Part shown: in pieces, positions 35,844-44,838 of the stretch
Position numbering within the stretch: position 1 is the stretch's first letter
Layout: each line of letters starts with the position of its first letter
Assembly (NCBI RefSeq): GCF_001816125.1
Contig: NZ_MDZA01000055.1
Coordinates: 1 to 63,076, forward strand
Length of the DNA stretch: 63,076 nt
Direction of reading: 5' to 3'
Origin: Hymenobacter coccineus
GTDB lineage: Bacteria; Bacteroidota; Bacteroidia; Cytophagales; Hymenobacteraceae
Position numbers and translations under genes: made by a program
Notes under the pieces: model-generated
What the model saw: only the letters and a program-made list of their open reading frames with translations
What the model was told of the DNA's origin: nothing
The model's database searches: none

Positions 35844-36554
35844 CGTAAAAACACTAAATGGTCGGGAAAGAATGGGTACGCGTAAAGTAACGTAATCTTT
35901 ACAGTGTACCGATCTGGTGATTGGCTTGCCTATGTTGTTGAGTGCTAGGGCAGCGAATTCCTAATCTACGGTGGTCGGCGCAAAAGCCAATGGGCTGAGG
36001 TGGGCTGGAAGAAATAACGGAGTTCAAGCGGGGGCCAGCAAGCGGGGCCAGCAAGAAGTGCAGCTGCTAGGCAAGGTATCGGTCCCCAAGTATTCGGCCA
36101 GTCCAAACAGGCTTTTTTCAGGGTAGAACGCAGGCCCTACGGGGCAGCAGCTCGGCGCTGCGCGTACGCCAGTCGGACACAGCCCGGTTGTTTTTAGGGA
36201 GATTGTCGGCCCAGCCAAAGCGGGCTATTGCTTGGGTTCGTCCGTTGCAGACAAGACGCCTCACGTGTGGGCTATGCCGACTTCCGGGGAACCGGCCGCC
36301 GTTCCACGCACGCACTCGGCATTGAAAGCGCGCTTGCTTTCAGGCGTGTAACGGGCATAGGCAGTCTACTAGCATTTAGCTTTTCATTAGGTCCTACTGC
36401 GATGAAATGACAGTAATTTAAAGTATCGTTTTTAGCTATATTTTTTAGTATTTTTTATCATAATATGTTGTTTTTCTTTATGTTATGGTGTATATTTACA
36501 TACTAACATAATCCACCCTATAGAGGTGGTCCCGCAAAAAAAGCTGTTCAACTT
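35844..36554. other. Intergenic region, AT-rich at its 3' end
   Basis: About 700 bp without a supportable gene. 35880-36400 has mixed composition and may be decayed DNA. 36410-36540 is strongly AT-rich and lies just upstream of the sce7726 promoter box, so it may hold regulatory sites. Confidence 0.4.
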
Positions 36555-36562
36555 TATCTTTG
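36555..36562 (+). promoter_or_regulatory. sce7726-sce7725 promoter -7 box
   Basis: TATCTTTG ending seven bases before the GTG start at 36570. No well-placed -33 TTG. The leader is nearly absent. Confidence 0.5.
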
Positions 36563-36569
36563 CGCCCCC

Positions 36570-37445
36570 GTGAAGTCGTTTACCCGCACCCAAGGCCAGC
36601 CCACCCACCACTACGCGCTAGCGCAGCTGTTCGGCTCTTCGCTGCTTAACGGCATCGTCAAGGACGATTACGAAAGCAAGCTCCAAGCCTTGTTTGCCTA
36701 CTGCGGACTGGAGGTTCCCAACTGGTCGATTGCGAACGCACTCGCTGCTGCTTACGCGCACCTGAGCCGTCATTACCGCTGCGAATACGTTTACAAAAAC
36801 GAGATCGCCAACCAGTTGCTGTTGGCTCGCCACCGGCATAATTCCGCCACGCTGTTGCGCGAATTGCCCTCCGACCGGTCCATCGCCGACATCGTCATCG
36901 TCAACGGTATCACCGCCGCGTACGAAATCAAAACCGAGCTGGACAACTTCGATCGGCTCGCCAACCAAGCGGCCGACTACTTAAAGCTCTACGACTGCTT
37001 GTATGTTGTTACCCACGAAGCCGCCGTTCCTTCCCTGAAGCAGCGCCTGCCCCCTGGGGTTGGGCTGCTCGTGCTCAGCGAATCGATGCACCTGGACGAA
37101 GTTCGGGCCGCGGAAGTTCGGGACGACCTTTTCGATGCCAGCAAAGCGGTGTTGACCTTGCGGCAAAGCGAATTGGTCGCTGCGTACGAGCAGCTGGTCG
37201 GCAAACTTCCCCCCATGGGCACGGCTTCCATCCTGTCGTATTGCCACAGCTTTTATCACGCGCTTAGCAAGCAAGAAGCCAGGAACGTGTTTTACGAAGC
37301 GCTCAAAAGTCGACGGCCGGCGGCGCACCAATACCAGTTGCTGCTCGATTGTGAGAAGTCGCTGAAAATGTCGTTCTTGGGACGGGATCTACCCAAAAAG
37401 CTCTGTCGCACCGTCCGAACACGCCTTGGCTTAGACCCGGCGTAA
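36570..37445 (+). CDS. sce7726 family protein, PD-(D/E)XK nuclease-like
   Basis: 291 residues from a GTG start. The core SIADIVIVNGITAAYEIKTE (about 104-123) gives D107 and the E119-x-K121 pair of the PD-(D/E)XK nuclease fold, with Gln133 further on and a possible helper Glu at 78. I recognise the arrangement as the sce7726 family, usually found next to sce7725. It is probably cytosolic and DNA-directed. Transcribed with sce7725, 15 bp downstream. A defence role is inferred from mobile context only. Confidence 0.75.
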   Translation: MKSFTRTQGQPTHHYALAQLFGSSLLNGIVKDDYESKLQALFAYCGLEVPNWSIANALAAAYAHLSRHYRCEYVYKNEIANQLLLARHRHNSATLLRELPSDRSIADIVIVNGITAAYEIKTELDNFDRLANQAADYLKLYDCLYVVTHEAAVPSLKQRLPPGVGLLVLSESMHLDEVRAAEVRDDLFDASKAVLTLRQSELVAAYEQLVGKLPPMGTASILSYCHSFYHALSKQEARNVFYEALKSRRPAAHQYQLLLDCEKSLKMSFLGRDLPKKLCRTVRTRLGLDPA

Positions 37446-37460
37446 TTTCCCCTCCCGCCC

Positions 37461-38393
37461 GTGTACTTTCCCTACTTGCGCGCAAAAGAGTTTGAGTTGA
37501 AAACAATACTTGGGCTGCCGCCGCACGTCTTCGAGCGGGCCCTGCCTATTGTCGAGCCCATCAACCTGAACAAACTCAAGCTCTACAAACAGATCGCTGT
37601 TGAGAACCGGCCGCTGATCTTGGTCACCAACCCCACGCAGGGTAAAGACCGTCCTTCCGGCAGCGAGGTACAAAAGTTTTTGGTGGAGGAAGCCTTGGCC
37701 AGCCACAACCACCTGATTTTGGCGCACGTCATCACCAACAAATTGCATGTTGGTGCCGTGCAGTCCTTTCTCACGGCGAACCCATTTCACGGCAAAGCAC
37801 TCATCTTTCAGCACTTGCCCCTGCTGACCGATTTGCACACCATCGACCAACTGCTCAGAAAGCACAGCGAGGTCAAATACATTGTCTTTGACCTTTCCTA
37901 TGCGCACGAGTTATTGAGCAGCCCGGTGGCGTGGCACCCGGGCAAAGTCTTGATCCAGGATGGATTCCAGGCCGAAGACCGCAACAGCGAATACCCGCCC
38001 AAAAGCAAGTTTGCTTCGCCCTTTGCCACTTGGAGCAAATCCGGTTTTGCCGGCTACGGCGACTATTTGATCAACGGGCGCAAATACACCGACGGGGGCG
38101 GCCGCGTCAAGGTGGTGGCCCTTCACCTAACCGAGCCGCCCGTTGGCAGTGAAGTGGTCATGCACCACTTCAAATCAACTTCTTTGGCGGACGTAAGCGG
38201 CCTGGCCCCAACAAAATTTAAAGAAGCGTGTGCCGCTTTGGTGACCGCGCCTGCCACCAGTAAGATGAAACCTACGAGCGGGTTGTCCATGTACGCCAAT
38301 TGGCACCTCAAGGACTTTTTTCCTCAATTGGGGGCGGCAAAGCAGGCTTCCATGCAGCACCACATCGAGGTAATGGCCAAGCTTGTACCTTAA
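37461..38393 (+). CDS. sce7725 family protein
   Basis: 310 residues from a GTG start. The N-terminus MYFPYLRAKEFELKTIL and the order EPINLNKLKLYKQIA, LILVTNPTQG, GYGDYLINGRKYTDGGGRVK fit the sce7725 family, whose biochemical function is unknown. It is paired with sce7726 upstream and faces tniQ with 91 bp between the stops. Confidence 0.75.
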   Translation: MYFPYLRAKEFELKTILGLPPHVFERALPIVEPINLNKLKLYKQIAVENRPLILVTNPTQGKDRPSGSEVQKFLVEEALASHNHLILAHVITNKLHVGAVQSFLTANPFHGKALIFQHLPLLTDLHTIDQLLRKHSEVKYIVFDLSYAHELLSSPVAWHPGKVLIQDGFQAEDRNSEYPPKSKFASPFATWSKSGFAGYGDYLINGRKYTDGGGRVKVVALHLTEPPVGSEVVMHHFKSTSLADVSGLAPTKFKEACAALVTAPATSKMKPTSGLSMYANWHLKDFFPQLGAAKQASMQHHIEVMAKLVP

Positions 38394-38484
38394 ACTTGCC
38401 GTTGCCGTTTGCAAGCACGATGTAGATTCGTCTTCCTTTTTACCGAAAGCACCGTTCAGTCACAAACCGTTTGCGCGAAGCAAA

Positions 38485-39525
38485 CTATCGCCAGAAATCT
38501 CCGAACCGTCGATTTTTGTTGTTCATGTGCAGGTGTTCCCACACCACGCGGTGGTACCAGAAGGGCACCTCGGGCATATCGGCTAACAACGGCGTGCTGC
38601 TCACTTGGTTTTGTTTCGCCACGCGAACGAAACGGGTGGGCCACTCCGTAAGCAACCATTGGGCTTGCCGTACCACCCCGCCCCGCGCCCGTAACGGCAG
38701 CAATTCAAAGGGAAGGCGGCGCGTGCGCACGGCAGGGCATTCTTCGACCGGGCTCCACCCCGTCAGCGCGTCCACGGCCCGCTGGAGGGCCGTGCTGACG
38801 GGGCGCGCACTGATTAGGGTTCTGGCCAACCGGTGCAGCACGTCAAAATACTGGTGGGGGTAAAAGGCTTGTTGGTTCCAGCCTTCCCGCAAAATGCGCT
38901 CCCATTCGGCCTGCTCCCCGCAAACTACGGCGGGGGCGCACTCCGCGGGAACCGTGGCCAGGTCCAGCCCGCAACGGAAACAATGAGAGATGGGCGTATC
39001 GGGCAGGGCCGACTTGCGCCCCAGTTCCACCCGAAAGAAGGTAACGGGCTGCGTGCAGGCGGGGCACCTATCGTGGAGGTACACCCCGCAACGCGTGCAG
39101 ACCTGGGCCAACGCTAGGCGCCAATGGGTCCGAAAATAAGGCGTGTCCCCGTCGGCTTTCAAGCAACTAGGGCAAAATAATAGGCCGCAATGGCGGTGGG
39201 TTCGGTGGTAAACGCCCAGCGGCAAGATCCATTTCGTACTGGTGTTGGCGTGGTGCTGCAAGTACAACCGGCCCTCGTAGCGGCGCAACGCCGTTTCGCG
39301 AATGCGGGCAAGCGGCGTGGTGGTGCGGCCCGCCAAGGTCTGGAGCACCAACTCGGGGGCGGCCATGTCCAGGTTACGGTTCCACAAGCTGCTGGTTGGG
39401 AACAGCAGCTTGCCGAACGTGTAGGTTTTCATCAAGTGGTCGTGCGCCAGGCGGGTGAGCCAACTCGAAAGCAGTTCGTCCGGGCGCGGGTGCGAGGCGC
39501 AGGGCAGGCGACCGGGCAGCGTCAC
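38485..39525 (-). CDS. tniQ: TniQ/TnsD-family target selector
   Basis: 346 residues starting at GTG 39525, which overlaps the tnsC stop by four bases. The N-terminal TniQ signature is LPGRLPCASHPRPDELLSSW. Zinc-ribbon cysteines are at 118/121, 143/146, 154/157 and 182/185 (FCPSCLKA, CTRCGVYLHDRCPAC, CFRCG). TnsD of Tn7 recognises the chromosomal attachment site and recruits TnsC. This shorter member is the obvious candidate for recognising comM. Confidence 0.88.
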   Translation of the reverse strand: MTLPGRLPCASHPRPDELLSSWLTRLAHDHLMKTYTFGKLLFPTSSLWNRNLDMAAPELVLQTLAGRTTTPLARIRETALRRYEGRLYLQHHANTSTKWILPLGVYHRTHRHCGLLFCPSCLKADGDTPYFRTHWRLALAQVCTRCGVYLHDRCPACTQPVTFFRVELGRKSALPDTPISHCFRCGLDLATVPAECAPAVVCGEQAEWERILREGWNQQAFYPHQYFDVLHRLARTLISARPVSTALQRAVDALTGWSPVEECPAVRTRRLPFELLPLRARGGVVRQAQWLLTEWPTRFVRVAKQNQVSSTPLLADMPEVPFWYHRVVWEHLHMNNKNRRFGDFWR

Positions 39526-40421
39526 GTACTGATGGGCAAGTGCTTGTGAAACTTCATGCGCTCCGAGGGCACCGTGTAATCCAATCGGTTGAGCAGGGCC
39601 AGGGTAATACACTCCGTCTTGCCTTGGATGGCCGCGATGGCAGCCCGCTTTAGCAATTTGGACAAATCCCCAATGGTTCCTTCGCTCATGCTCAACAGCT
39701 TGTAGGCAAGGGCTTCTTCGCTCAGGCCGGACGGCTTTCTCAGCGGCAATAACCGCTCGAAGCTCAGCAGCAGCCGCAGGTACTCCTCCCCCATCGTCCA
39801 CCGGGGCAGGGCCACGGGCTCGAACCGGTTGGCCAGTTGTTCGTCGTGCTGAATGGCGTTGAATGCCGTTCGCAGCCCCGCACACACGAGCGGAATCATC
39901 AATTCGTTGGACAGGTACTTGAGCACGTTGAGGAAGAGCCGTTGCTTGGCCTGGTTGCCTGCCAGCACGTGCTGGATTTCGTCGATGACTAACAATTTGA
40001 CTTCCAAGAGCCGGAGGATGTGCAGGACTTGCTGCTGTTTTTTGTCCACTCGGTCGGCCAAGCGATAAGGCGTGCCAACGCGGTCCAGAATCAAGTTGTA
40101 AAACCGGCGCTCGTCCGGCTCGGGCGGGGCCTGGATGTAGAACACCGGCCAAACCAGGCGGCCGTCCTCCTCGCGGTCAAACGGGACGTGCGCATCCGCA
40201 AATCGTTGCAGGATGAGCGATTTTCCGTTGTTCGTGTCGCCCACCACCAGCAAGTTGGGCATCCGGTGCGAGGCCGGGTGGTGCAACAAGTCGTCCATTT
40301 TCCCGGCGATGTGCCGGGCGCGGGTGTAGGGAATCCACTTGGTGGCCAGGACGGCCCGTTGCCGCTCGCGGTCGGGCAGTTCCAGCAGCTTCGCGATGTC
40401 AGGATGCAAATGAGGCGTCAT
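39522..40421 (-). CDS. tnsC: TnsC/TniB-type AAA+ ATPase
   Basis: 299 residues from ATG 40421, eight bp after the tnsB stop. Walker A is GDTNNGKS (61-68) and Walker B is LLVIDE (143-148), followed by QHVLAG. The GDTNNGKS form and the length are closer to TniB of Tn5053-type elements than to the 555-residue Tn7 TnsC. It links target selection to the TnsAB transposase. Confidence 0.9.
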   Translation of the reverse strand: MTPHLHPDIAKLLELPDRERQRAVLATKWIPYTRARHIAGKMDDLLHHPASHRMPNLLVVGDTNNGKSLILQRFADAHVPFDREEDGRLVWPVFYIQAPPEPDERRFYNLILDRVGTPYRLADRVDKKQQQVLHILRLLEVKLLVIDEIQHVLAGNQAKQRLFLNVLKYLSNELMIPLVCAGLRTAFNAIQHDEQLANRFEPVALPRWTMGEEYLRLLLSFERLLPLRKPSGLSEEALAYKLLSMSEGTIGDLSKLLKRAAIAAIQGKTECITLALLNRLDYTVPSERMKFHKHLPIST

Positions 40422-40429
40422 ACAGGTCG

Positions 40430-42349
40430 TCAAAAGGCAAGAGGGTGGGCCGCGCCCGGGGCGGGGGCAATGGGAAGGACCGGAGCATCGGTGCCGGGCA
40501 CCGGCGGCGCAAGCCCCGGGCCGGACGTACCGCTCGAAAAAAAAGCGGCGGCGGCGCCTTCCGGCACGCCTTGCAGCATCCGGTTGGCTGTTTTGGTGAC
40601 GCGCTTGGTTCGCTCCACGGCGGCCAGTTCCACCGCACGCATCGCATCGTAGGCGGCAAAAATGGTTCCTTCGTCGATGCGCTCCAGCCCTTTTAACCGG
40701 GCCTGCTCCACCGCTTGCCGGAACTCCCACACCGAAATAGCCGGATGGGACGTGTCGCGGTACGGAATGCGGTGGTACACCTTGGTGCCGGGCTCCAGGA
40801 AGTACAAGCAGCTGATGTCGCGGGGGTCGCGCTTGAAGGTAAACTTTTGCTTGAGCCGCCGCTTGCCGGAACCCGCCTCCAGGCTGTTGATGTACGGCTC
40901 GAGCACGTCGGCGTAGTAAAACACGTGGTCGATGAGTACGCCGTATTCCTGCACCGTGCGCTCCTCGCCCGGCATGAAGTCCAGCCAGACTTGCAGTTCG
41001 TCGTATAGGCGCTCGGGCAGCCCCCGGCCGGGTTGGCGGGGGCTGCCGAAGATGCCCTCCCGGTAGCGCTCGTACGGACTGGTTTTGAGCCCCTGGTGGA
41101 CCCGTTTGTGGTAAACGTCCACGATGAACGTGGTCAGCCATTGTTCGAATTCGCGCAGCGTCAGCGCCGCCTTTTGTTCGGACGGGTAGTCCTTGCGGTC
41201 CCGCACGTTGGAAAAGGTGGTTCCGGGCAACGTGTGGACCTCTTGCATGAAGGTGCCCATCAGCCGCTCCACGTGCCCGCCCCAATGGGGCTTGCCCACC
41301 GGCCGCCACTCGATGCGGGTTTCGTACTTATCGCAGGCCCGTTGCAGCATGGTGCCCCGGAACTCCTTGGCGTTGTCGGCGTGCACCACACTGGGCACCC
41401 CCCAGCAGGGCCAGTCGCCCTGCACGTTCATGCGGCTCAACCACAGCTCCTTGGGCAGGATGGCATGGGCCATGCACAGGCCCGTGCCGACGGCCCCGGG
41501 CGGGTCGAAAGAAAGGTAAAACCCCACGACCATGCGCGAGAACACGTCAATGGCCATCGTTAACCAAGGGCGTCCCAGCGGCTCCCGGTACGCCTCGTCC
41601 ACCAGGATGAGGTCCACGAGGGTGTGGTCGATTTGCACGACGGCAAGCGGAAAGTTGGCCCCGGGAAAGGCCCCCCGCAAGGGCTCGAACCGCTCCTTGG
41701 CAATTTTCTTGCTCCACCGCAGGCGCGTTTTCTCTTCTTCGGAGAGTTGCCGGATGCGGCGGCGCACGGTGTTGTCGCCCGGGGCCGGCAACCCGGCCTG
41801 CCGGCACTGCTGCCGGATTTCGAGGATGACTTTGGTGACGGGCAGCTTCTGCGGGGTCAGGTAATGCGTTTCGATGGCCTGCTGGATGACCGCGTCCAAG
41901 GCCGCGTCCAACCGGGCCTGGCCTTTTCCGCCGGTACGGGGCAGTTCCACCAAGGACCGCACCGAGCCGGTTTGGTCGTAGGCCCGCAGCCAGCGGTAAA
42001 GCGTGGACGGCACCAATTGGTGGGTACGGGCAACTTCCGTCAATAGCTGAAGGTCGCCGCGAGCGGCCAGGACGGGCTGCAAGATGGCCAGCTTGCGCTG
42101 GGCCTTGGCCCAGGCTGCTTCGGGGATGCTGAGCAAGTCGTCGTGGACCGGCACTTCCGGTGCGTCTGCCGGGGGCTGCAAGCCGCTGATGGGAATGCGC
42201 ACGAGGGCGCCCGTGGCTTCGTACTCGCCCAGCACATAGTGCAGGTCCAGTACCCGCTGAATGCGCACGGGGTGGTCCTGGTAGCGGTACTGCTTACCGG
42301 GCAGAAAATCAATTTTGACCATGGTCGGGGAGGGAGAGGTGGCCATCAA
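40430..42349 (-). CDS. tnsB: TnsB/TniA-type DDE transposase
   Basis: 639 residues (630 if starting at MVKIDFLPG, 42322). An N-terminal HTH region (about 100-200) precedes the rve-like catalytic core with D241 (VVQIDHTLVD), D325 (VHADNAKEF) and E361 (GGHVERLMG), followed by a Mu-type C-terminal beta barrel. The Pro/Ala-rich C-terminal tail (about 600-639) may contact TnsC. The start overlaps the tnsA end. Confidence 0.93.
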   Translation of the reverse strand: MMATSPSPTMVKIDFLPGKQYRYQDHPVRIQRVLDLHYVLGEYEATGALVRIPISGLQPPADAPEVPVHDDLLSIPEAAWAKAQRKLAILQPVLAARGDLQLLTEVARTHQLVPSTLYRWLRAYDQTGSVRSLVELPRTGGKGQARLDAALDAVIQQAIETHYLTPQKLPVTKVILEIRQQCRQAGLPAPGDNTVRRRIRQLSEEEKTRLRWSKKIAKERFEPLRGAFPGANFPLAVVQIDHTLVDLILVDEAYREPLGRPWLTMAIDVFSRMVVGFYLSFDPPGAVGTGLCMAHAILPKELWLSRMNVQGDWPCWGVPSVVHADNAKEFRGTMLQRACDKYETRIEWRPVGKPHWGGHVERLMGTFMQEVHTLPGTTFSNVRDRKDYPSEQKAALTLREFEQWLTTFIVDVYHKRVHQGLKTSPYERYREGIFGSPRQPGRGLPERLYDELQVWLDFMPGEERTVQEYGVLIDHVFYYADVLEPYINSLEAGSGKRRLKQKFTFKRDPRDISCLYFLEPGTKVYHRIPYRDTSHPAISVWEFRQAVEQARLKGLERIDEGTIFAAYDAMRAVELAAVERTKRVTKTANRMLQGVPEGAAAAFFSSGTSGPGLAPPVPGTDAPVLPIAPAPGAAHPLAF

Positions 42350-42989
42350 TGCTCCACACGGGGCTTCGCATGGTCAAGGGCTGAAACAAGTTACAGCCGA
42401 TCTGCCCGCTGCTGACCAAGTGCCAAAGCACGGGCAATAATTCGGCCCGGCGGTCGGCGTCCTGGAAAGCGACGAGCAAGATTTCGGCGGGCGTGGACTC
42501 GTCGAGCTGGGCCATTGCTTCAAGCAGCAACTGCGCGTATTCCCGGCGCAGGGCCGAGGCGGGGGCCCGAAAACAGAGCAGAAATTTGACGTTGTCCAGG
42601 TAGGGGGTCTGAATTTCAGCCTCCGTGTAAAGGCGAAACTCCCACCCCTGGGCGGACGCGTAGCGCTTGGCCGCCCGAAACTTCGGTTTTAATTGGGCCC
42701 AGTGCGCCCGCAGGTCGGCCCGGTACTTGATTTCGGCCAGCACGCCCGGCTTTTCCCCAACGTAATGGATCAAAAAGTCCGGGGTGTAGCGGTGGGACCG
42801 CCCGTTCAGCACGTAGTCAATGGCAACTGGCTGCTCCACGTAACTCGTGATGTCCCGCTCAAATTCGAGCAGGCAGCAGAAATCGCGTTCCAAAGCGGAT
42901 TCCAACTGAACGACCCGACCGTTTTTAACCGAAGGGTGAACCGCGCGAAGAGCGCTGTGGCTCTTCCCAATTTTTCGGGTGGGTTGCAT
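42309..42989 (-). CDS. tnsA: TnsA-type endonuclease
   Basis: 226 residues, first gene of the tns operon and about 130 bp from the right tip. Catalytic residues of the restriction-endonuclease fold are visible: Glu34 in LESALERDF, Asp71 in YTPDFLIHY and Glu86-x-Lys88 in LAEIKYR. TnsA cuts the 5' strands so that the element moves by cut-and-paste. Its presence argues against copy-in cointegrate transposition as in Tn5053. The C-terminal domain probably contacts TnsC. Confidence 0.9.
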   Translation of the reverse strand: MQPTRKIGKSHSALRAVHPSVKNGRVVQLESALERDFCCLLEFERDITSYVEQPVAIDYVLNGRSHRYTPDFLIHYVGEKPGVLAEIKYRADLRAHWAQLKPKFRAAKRYASAQGWEFRLYTEAEIQTPYLDNVKFLLCFRAPASALRREYAQLLLEAMAQLDESTPAEILLVAFQDADRRAELLPVLWHLVSSGQIGCNLFQPLTMRSPVWSIDGHLSLPDHGQN

Positions 42990-43045
42990 AAAATTTCCTG
43001 TTGACTACCGCCAAACAACTAATCTTTCTCGCGCACTCTGGTCAG

Positions 43046-43116
43046 GATTCGCATTACCTTTGGGTAAACACGAACGCCGCGGTGCTAAAAATTATCATTT
43101 GGTGTGGCAATTTACA
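43046..43116 (-). repeat. Transposon right end with TnsB-like sites
   Basis: Read inward on the minus strand, the tip is TGTAAATT, then GCCACACCAAATGATAA (site R1, about 43092-43109). A second site, CCAAAGGTAATGCGAATC (43046-43063), matches 15 of 18 positions of left-end site L2. The two ends share TGTnAATT plus a common core. Confidence 0.8.
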
Positions 43117-43800
43117 GGCGGCAGCAACCCGCAGCCGGGCGAAATCTCGCTGGCCCACAACGGCGTGCTGTTCCTCGACGAGTTGCCCGAGTTCAAGCGC
43201 TCGGTACTGGAGGTGATGCGCCAGCCGCTGGAAGAGCGCCGCGTGACCATCGCCCGGGCCAAGGTCAGCATTGAGTTTCCGGCCAACTTTATGCTCATTG
43301 CCAGCATGAACCCCTGCCCGTGCGGGTATTACAACCACCCCGAAAAGGAATGCGTGTGCGGCCCCGGCGTGGTGCAGAAGTACCTCAATAAGGTCTCGGG
43401 GCCCCTGCTCGACCGCATCGACCTGCACGTGGAAGTGACGCCCGTGACCTTTGACCAAATGACGGAAACCCGCAAGGCCGAAACCAGCGCCGAAATTCAG
43501 CCCCGCGTGGACCGGGCCCGGCAGGTGCAGGAAGCCCGCTTCAAGGAGTTTCCCGACGTGCACTCCAACGCCATGATGCCGCCCCAAATGGTGAAGGACA
43601 TCTGCGAAATCAGCCCCGCCGGCCGCATGCTGCTGAAAACGGCCATGGAGCGCCTCGGCCTGAGCGCCCGCGCTTACGACCGCATCCTGAAGGTGGCCCG
43701 CACCATCGCCGACCTCGCCGGCACCGAAGAAATCCAAATCCAGCACCTAGCCGAAGCCATCCAATACCGCAGCCTCGACCGCGAAGGTTGGGCCGGATAA
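43117..43800 (+). pseudogene. comM: comM (yifB), 3' fragment
   Basis: 228 codons in frame from GGSNPQPGEISLAHNGVLFL through the Walker B DELPEF and NPCPCGYYNHPEKECVCG to the C-terminal helical domain ending SLDREGWAG. In intact ComM about 70 more residues, with AAGGHN and the GPPGxGKT Walker A, lie between the end of the 5' fragment and this point. They are absent from the window. Confidence 0.93.
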
Positions 43801-43806
43801 GAGCCT

Positions 43807-44838
43807 ATGTATAAGTCCGTCATTAAGCCGCTGCTGTTCAAACTCGACGCCGAGCGCGCCCACCACTTCGTGTTTGATAACCTGCGCCGGGCGGCCCGCG
43901 TGCCGGGCGTGGGGGCCCTCATGCGGGGCCTGTACGACTACCAGCACCCGAGCCTGGAGCGTACGGTGTTTGGCCTGAAATTTCCGAACCCGGTGGGCCT
44001 GGCGGCGGGCTTCGACAAAAACGCGGCCCTTACCGACGAGCTGGCCACGCTGGGCTTTGGCTTCGTGGAAATTGGTACGGTGACGCCCCGGCCGCAGCCC
44101 GGCAACCCGCAGCCGCGCCTGTTCCGGCTGCCGCAGGATGGGGCCCTTGTCAACCGCATGGGCTTCAACAACGACGGGGCCCCGGTGGTGGCGGCGCGGC
44201 TGGCGCGGCGGCGCAACCGCCAGCTCATCATCGGCGGCAACATTGGCAAGAACAAGGACACGCCCAACGCCGAAGCCGCCGCCGACTACCTGGCCGCCTA
44301 CGACGACCTGGCCGACGTGGTGGACTACTTCGTGGTGAACGTGAGCTCGCCGAACACGCCCGGCCTGCGCGAATTGCAGGAAAAAAAGCCGCTGATTGAC
44401 CTGCTCCAGCAGGTGCAGGCCCGCAACCTGGCCCGCCCCGTGCCGCGCCCGCTGCTCCTCAAAATTGCCCCCGACCTGACCGACGCCCAGCTCGACGACA
44501 TCATTGAAATCGCGGAGGAAACTCACCTGAGCGGCCTGGTGGCTACCAACACCACCATTGGCCGCGGCGGCCTGAGCACCGATGCCGGCCACGTGGCGGG
44601 CCTGGGCGCGGGGGGCCTCAGCGGCCGGCCGCTGCGCGAGCGGGCCACGGAGGTGATCCGCTACCTGCACCGGCGCAGCGCGGGCGGCCTGCCCATCATC
44701 GGGGCGGGCGGCATCCACTCGGCGGCCGATGCGCAGGAAAAGTTAGCGGCCGGCGCCTCGCTGGTGCAACTCTACACCGGCTTTATTTATGAGGGGCCGG
44801 GGCTGGTGAAGCGGATAAACCGGAGCCTGGTGCAATAG
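43807..44838 (+). CDS. pyrD: Quinone-dependent dihydroorotate dehydrogenase
   Basis: 343 residues, class 2 (membrane-associated, quinone-linked). Fourth step of UMP synthesis. Motifs: PNPVGLAAGFDKNA (about 60-73), GFGFVEIGTVTPRPQPGNP, NVSSPNTPGLRELQ, and the C-terminal FMN phosphate site IIGAGGIHSAADA. The N-terminal helices (MYKSVIKPLLFKLDAERAHHF) are the class 2 extension. It starts six bp after the comM stop. Confidence 0.95.
   Translation: MYKSVIKPLLFKLDAERAHHFVFDNLRRAARVPGVGALMRGLYDYQHPSLERTVFGLKFPNPVGLAAGFDKNAALTDELATLGFGFVEIGTVTPRPQPGNPQPRLFRLPQDGALVNRMGFNNDGAPVVAARLARRRNRQLIIGGNIGKNKDTPNAEAAADYLAAYDDLADVVDYFVVNVSSPNTPGLRELQEKKPLIDLLQQVQARNLARPVPRPLLLKIAPDLTDAQLDDIIEIAEETHLSGLVATNTTIGRGGLSTDAGHVAGLGAGGLSGRPLRERATEVIRYLHRRSAGGLPIIGAGGIHSAADAQEKLAAGASLVQLYTGFIYEGPGLVKRINRSLVQ

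Larger units (their letters stand above)
22156..43116. mobile_element. Tn7-like transposon inserted in comM
   Basis: 20,961 bp bounded by TGTCAATT on the left and AATTTACA on the right (inverted TGTnAATT), with repeated TnsB-like sites at both ends and tnsA, tnsB, tnsC and tniQ genes inside the right end. AbaR-type and Tn6022-type islands of Acinetobacter are known to use comM as target. The flanking pentamers differ (ATTGC at 22151-22155, GGCGG at 43117-43121), so the 5-bp duplication expected of a simple insertion is absent. GGGCCC is about tenfold rarer inside than in the core regions I counted, consistent with foreign origin. Confidence 0.92.

Noticed and set aside
35900..36410. Possible decayed transposase remnants
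   Set aside because: Short frames in several directions show no convincing motif or terminal repeats.
22156..43116. CRISPR array or CRISPR-guided transposition (CAST)
   Set aside because: No repeat-spacer array, cas12k, or cas6/7/8 genes are seen. The 20-bp repeats at 22163-22220 have no spacers and lie at the tip.
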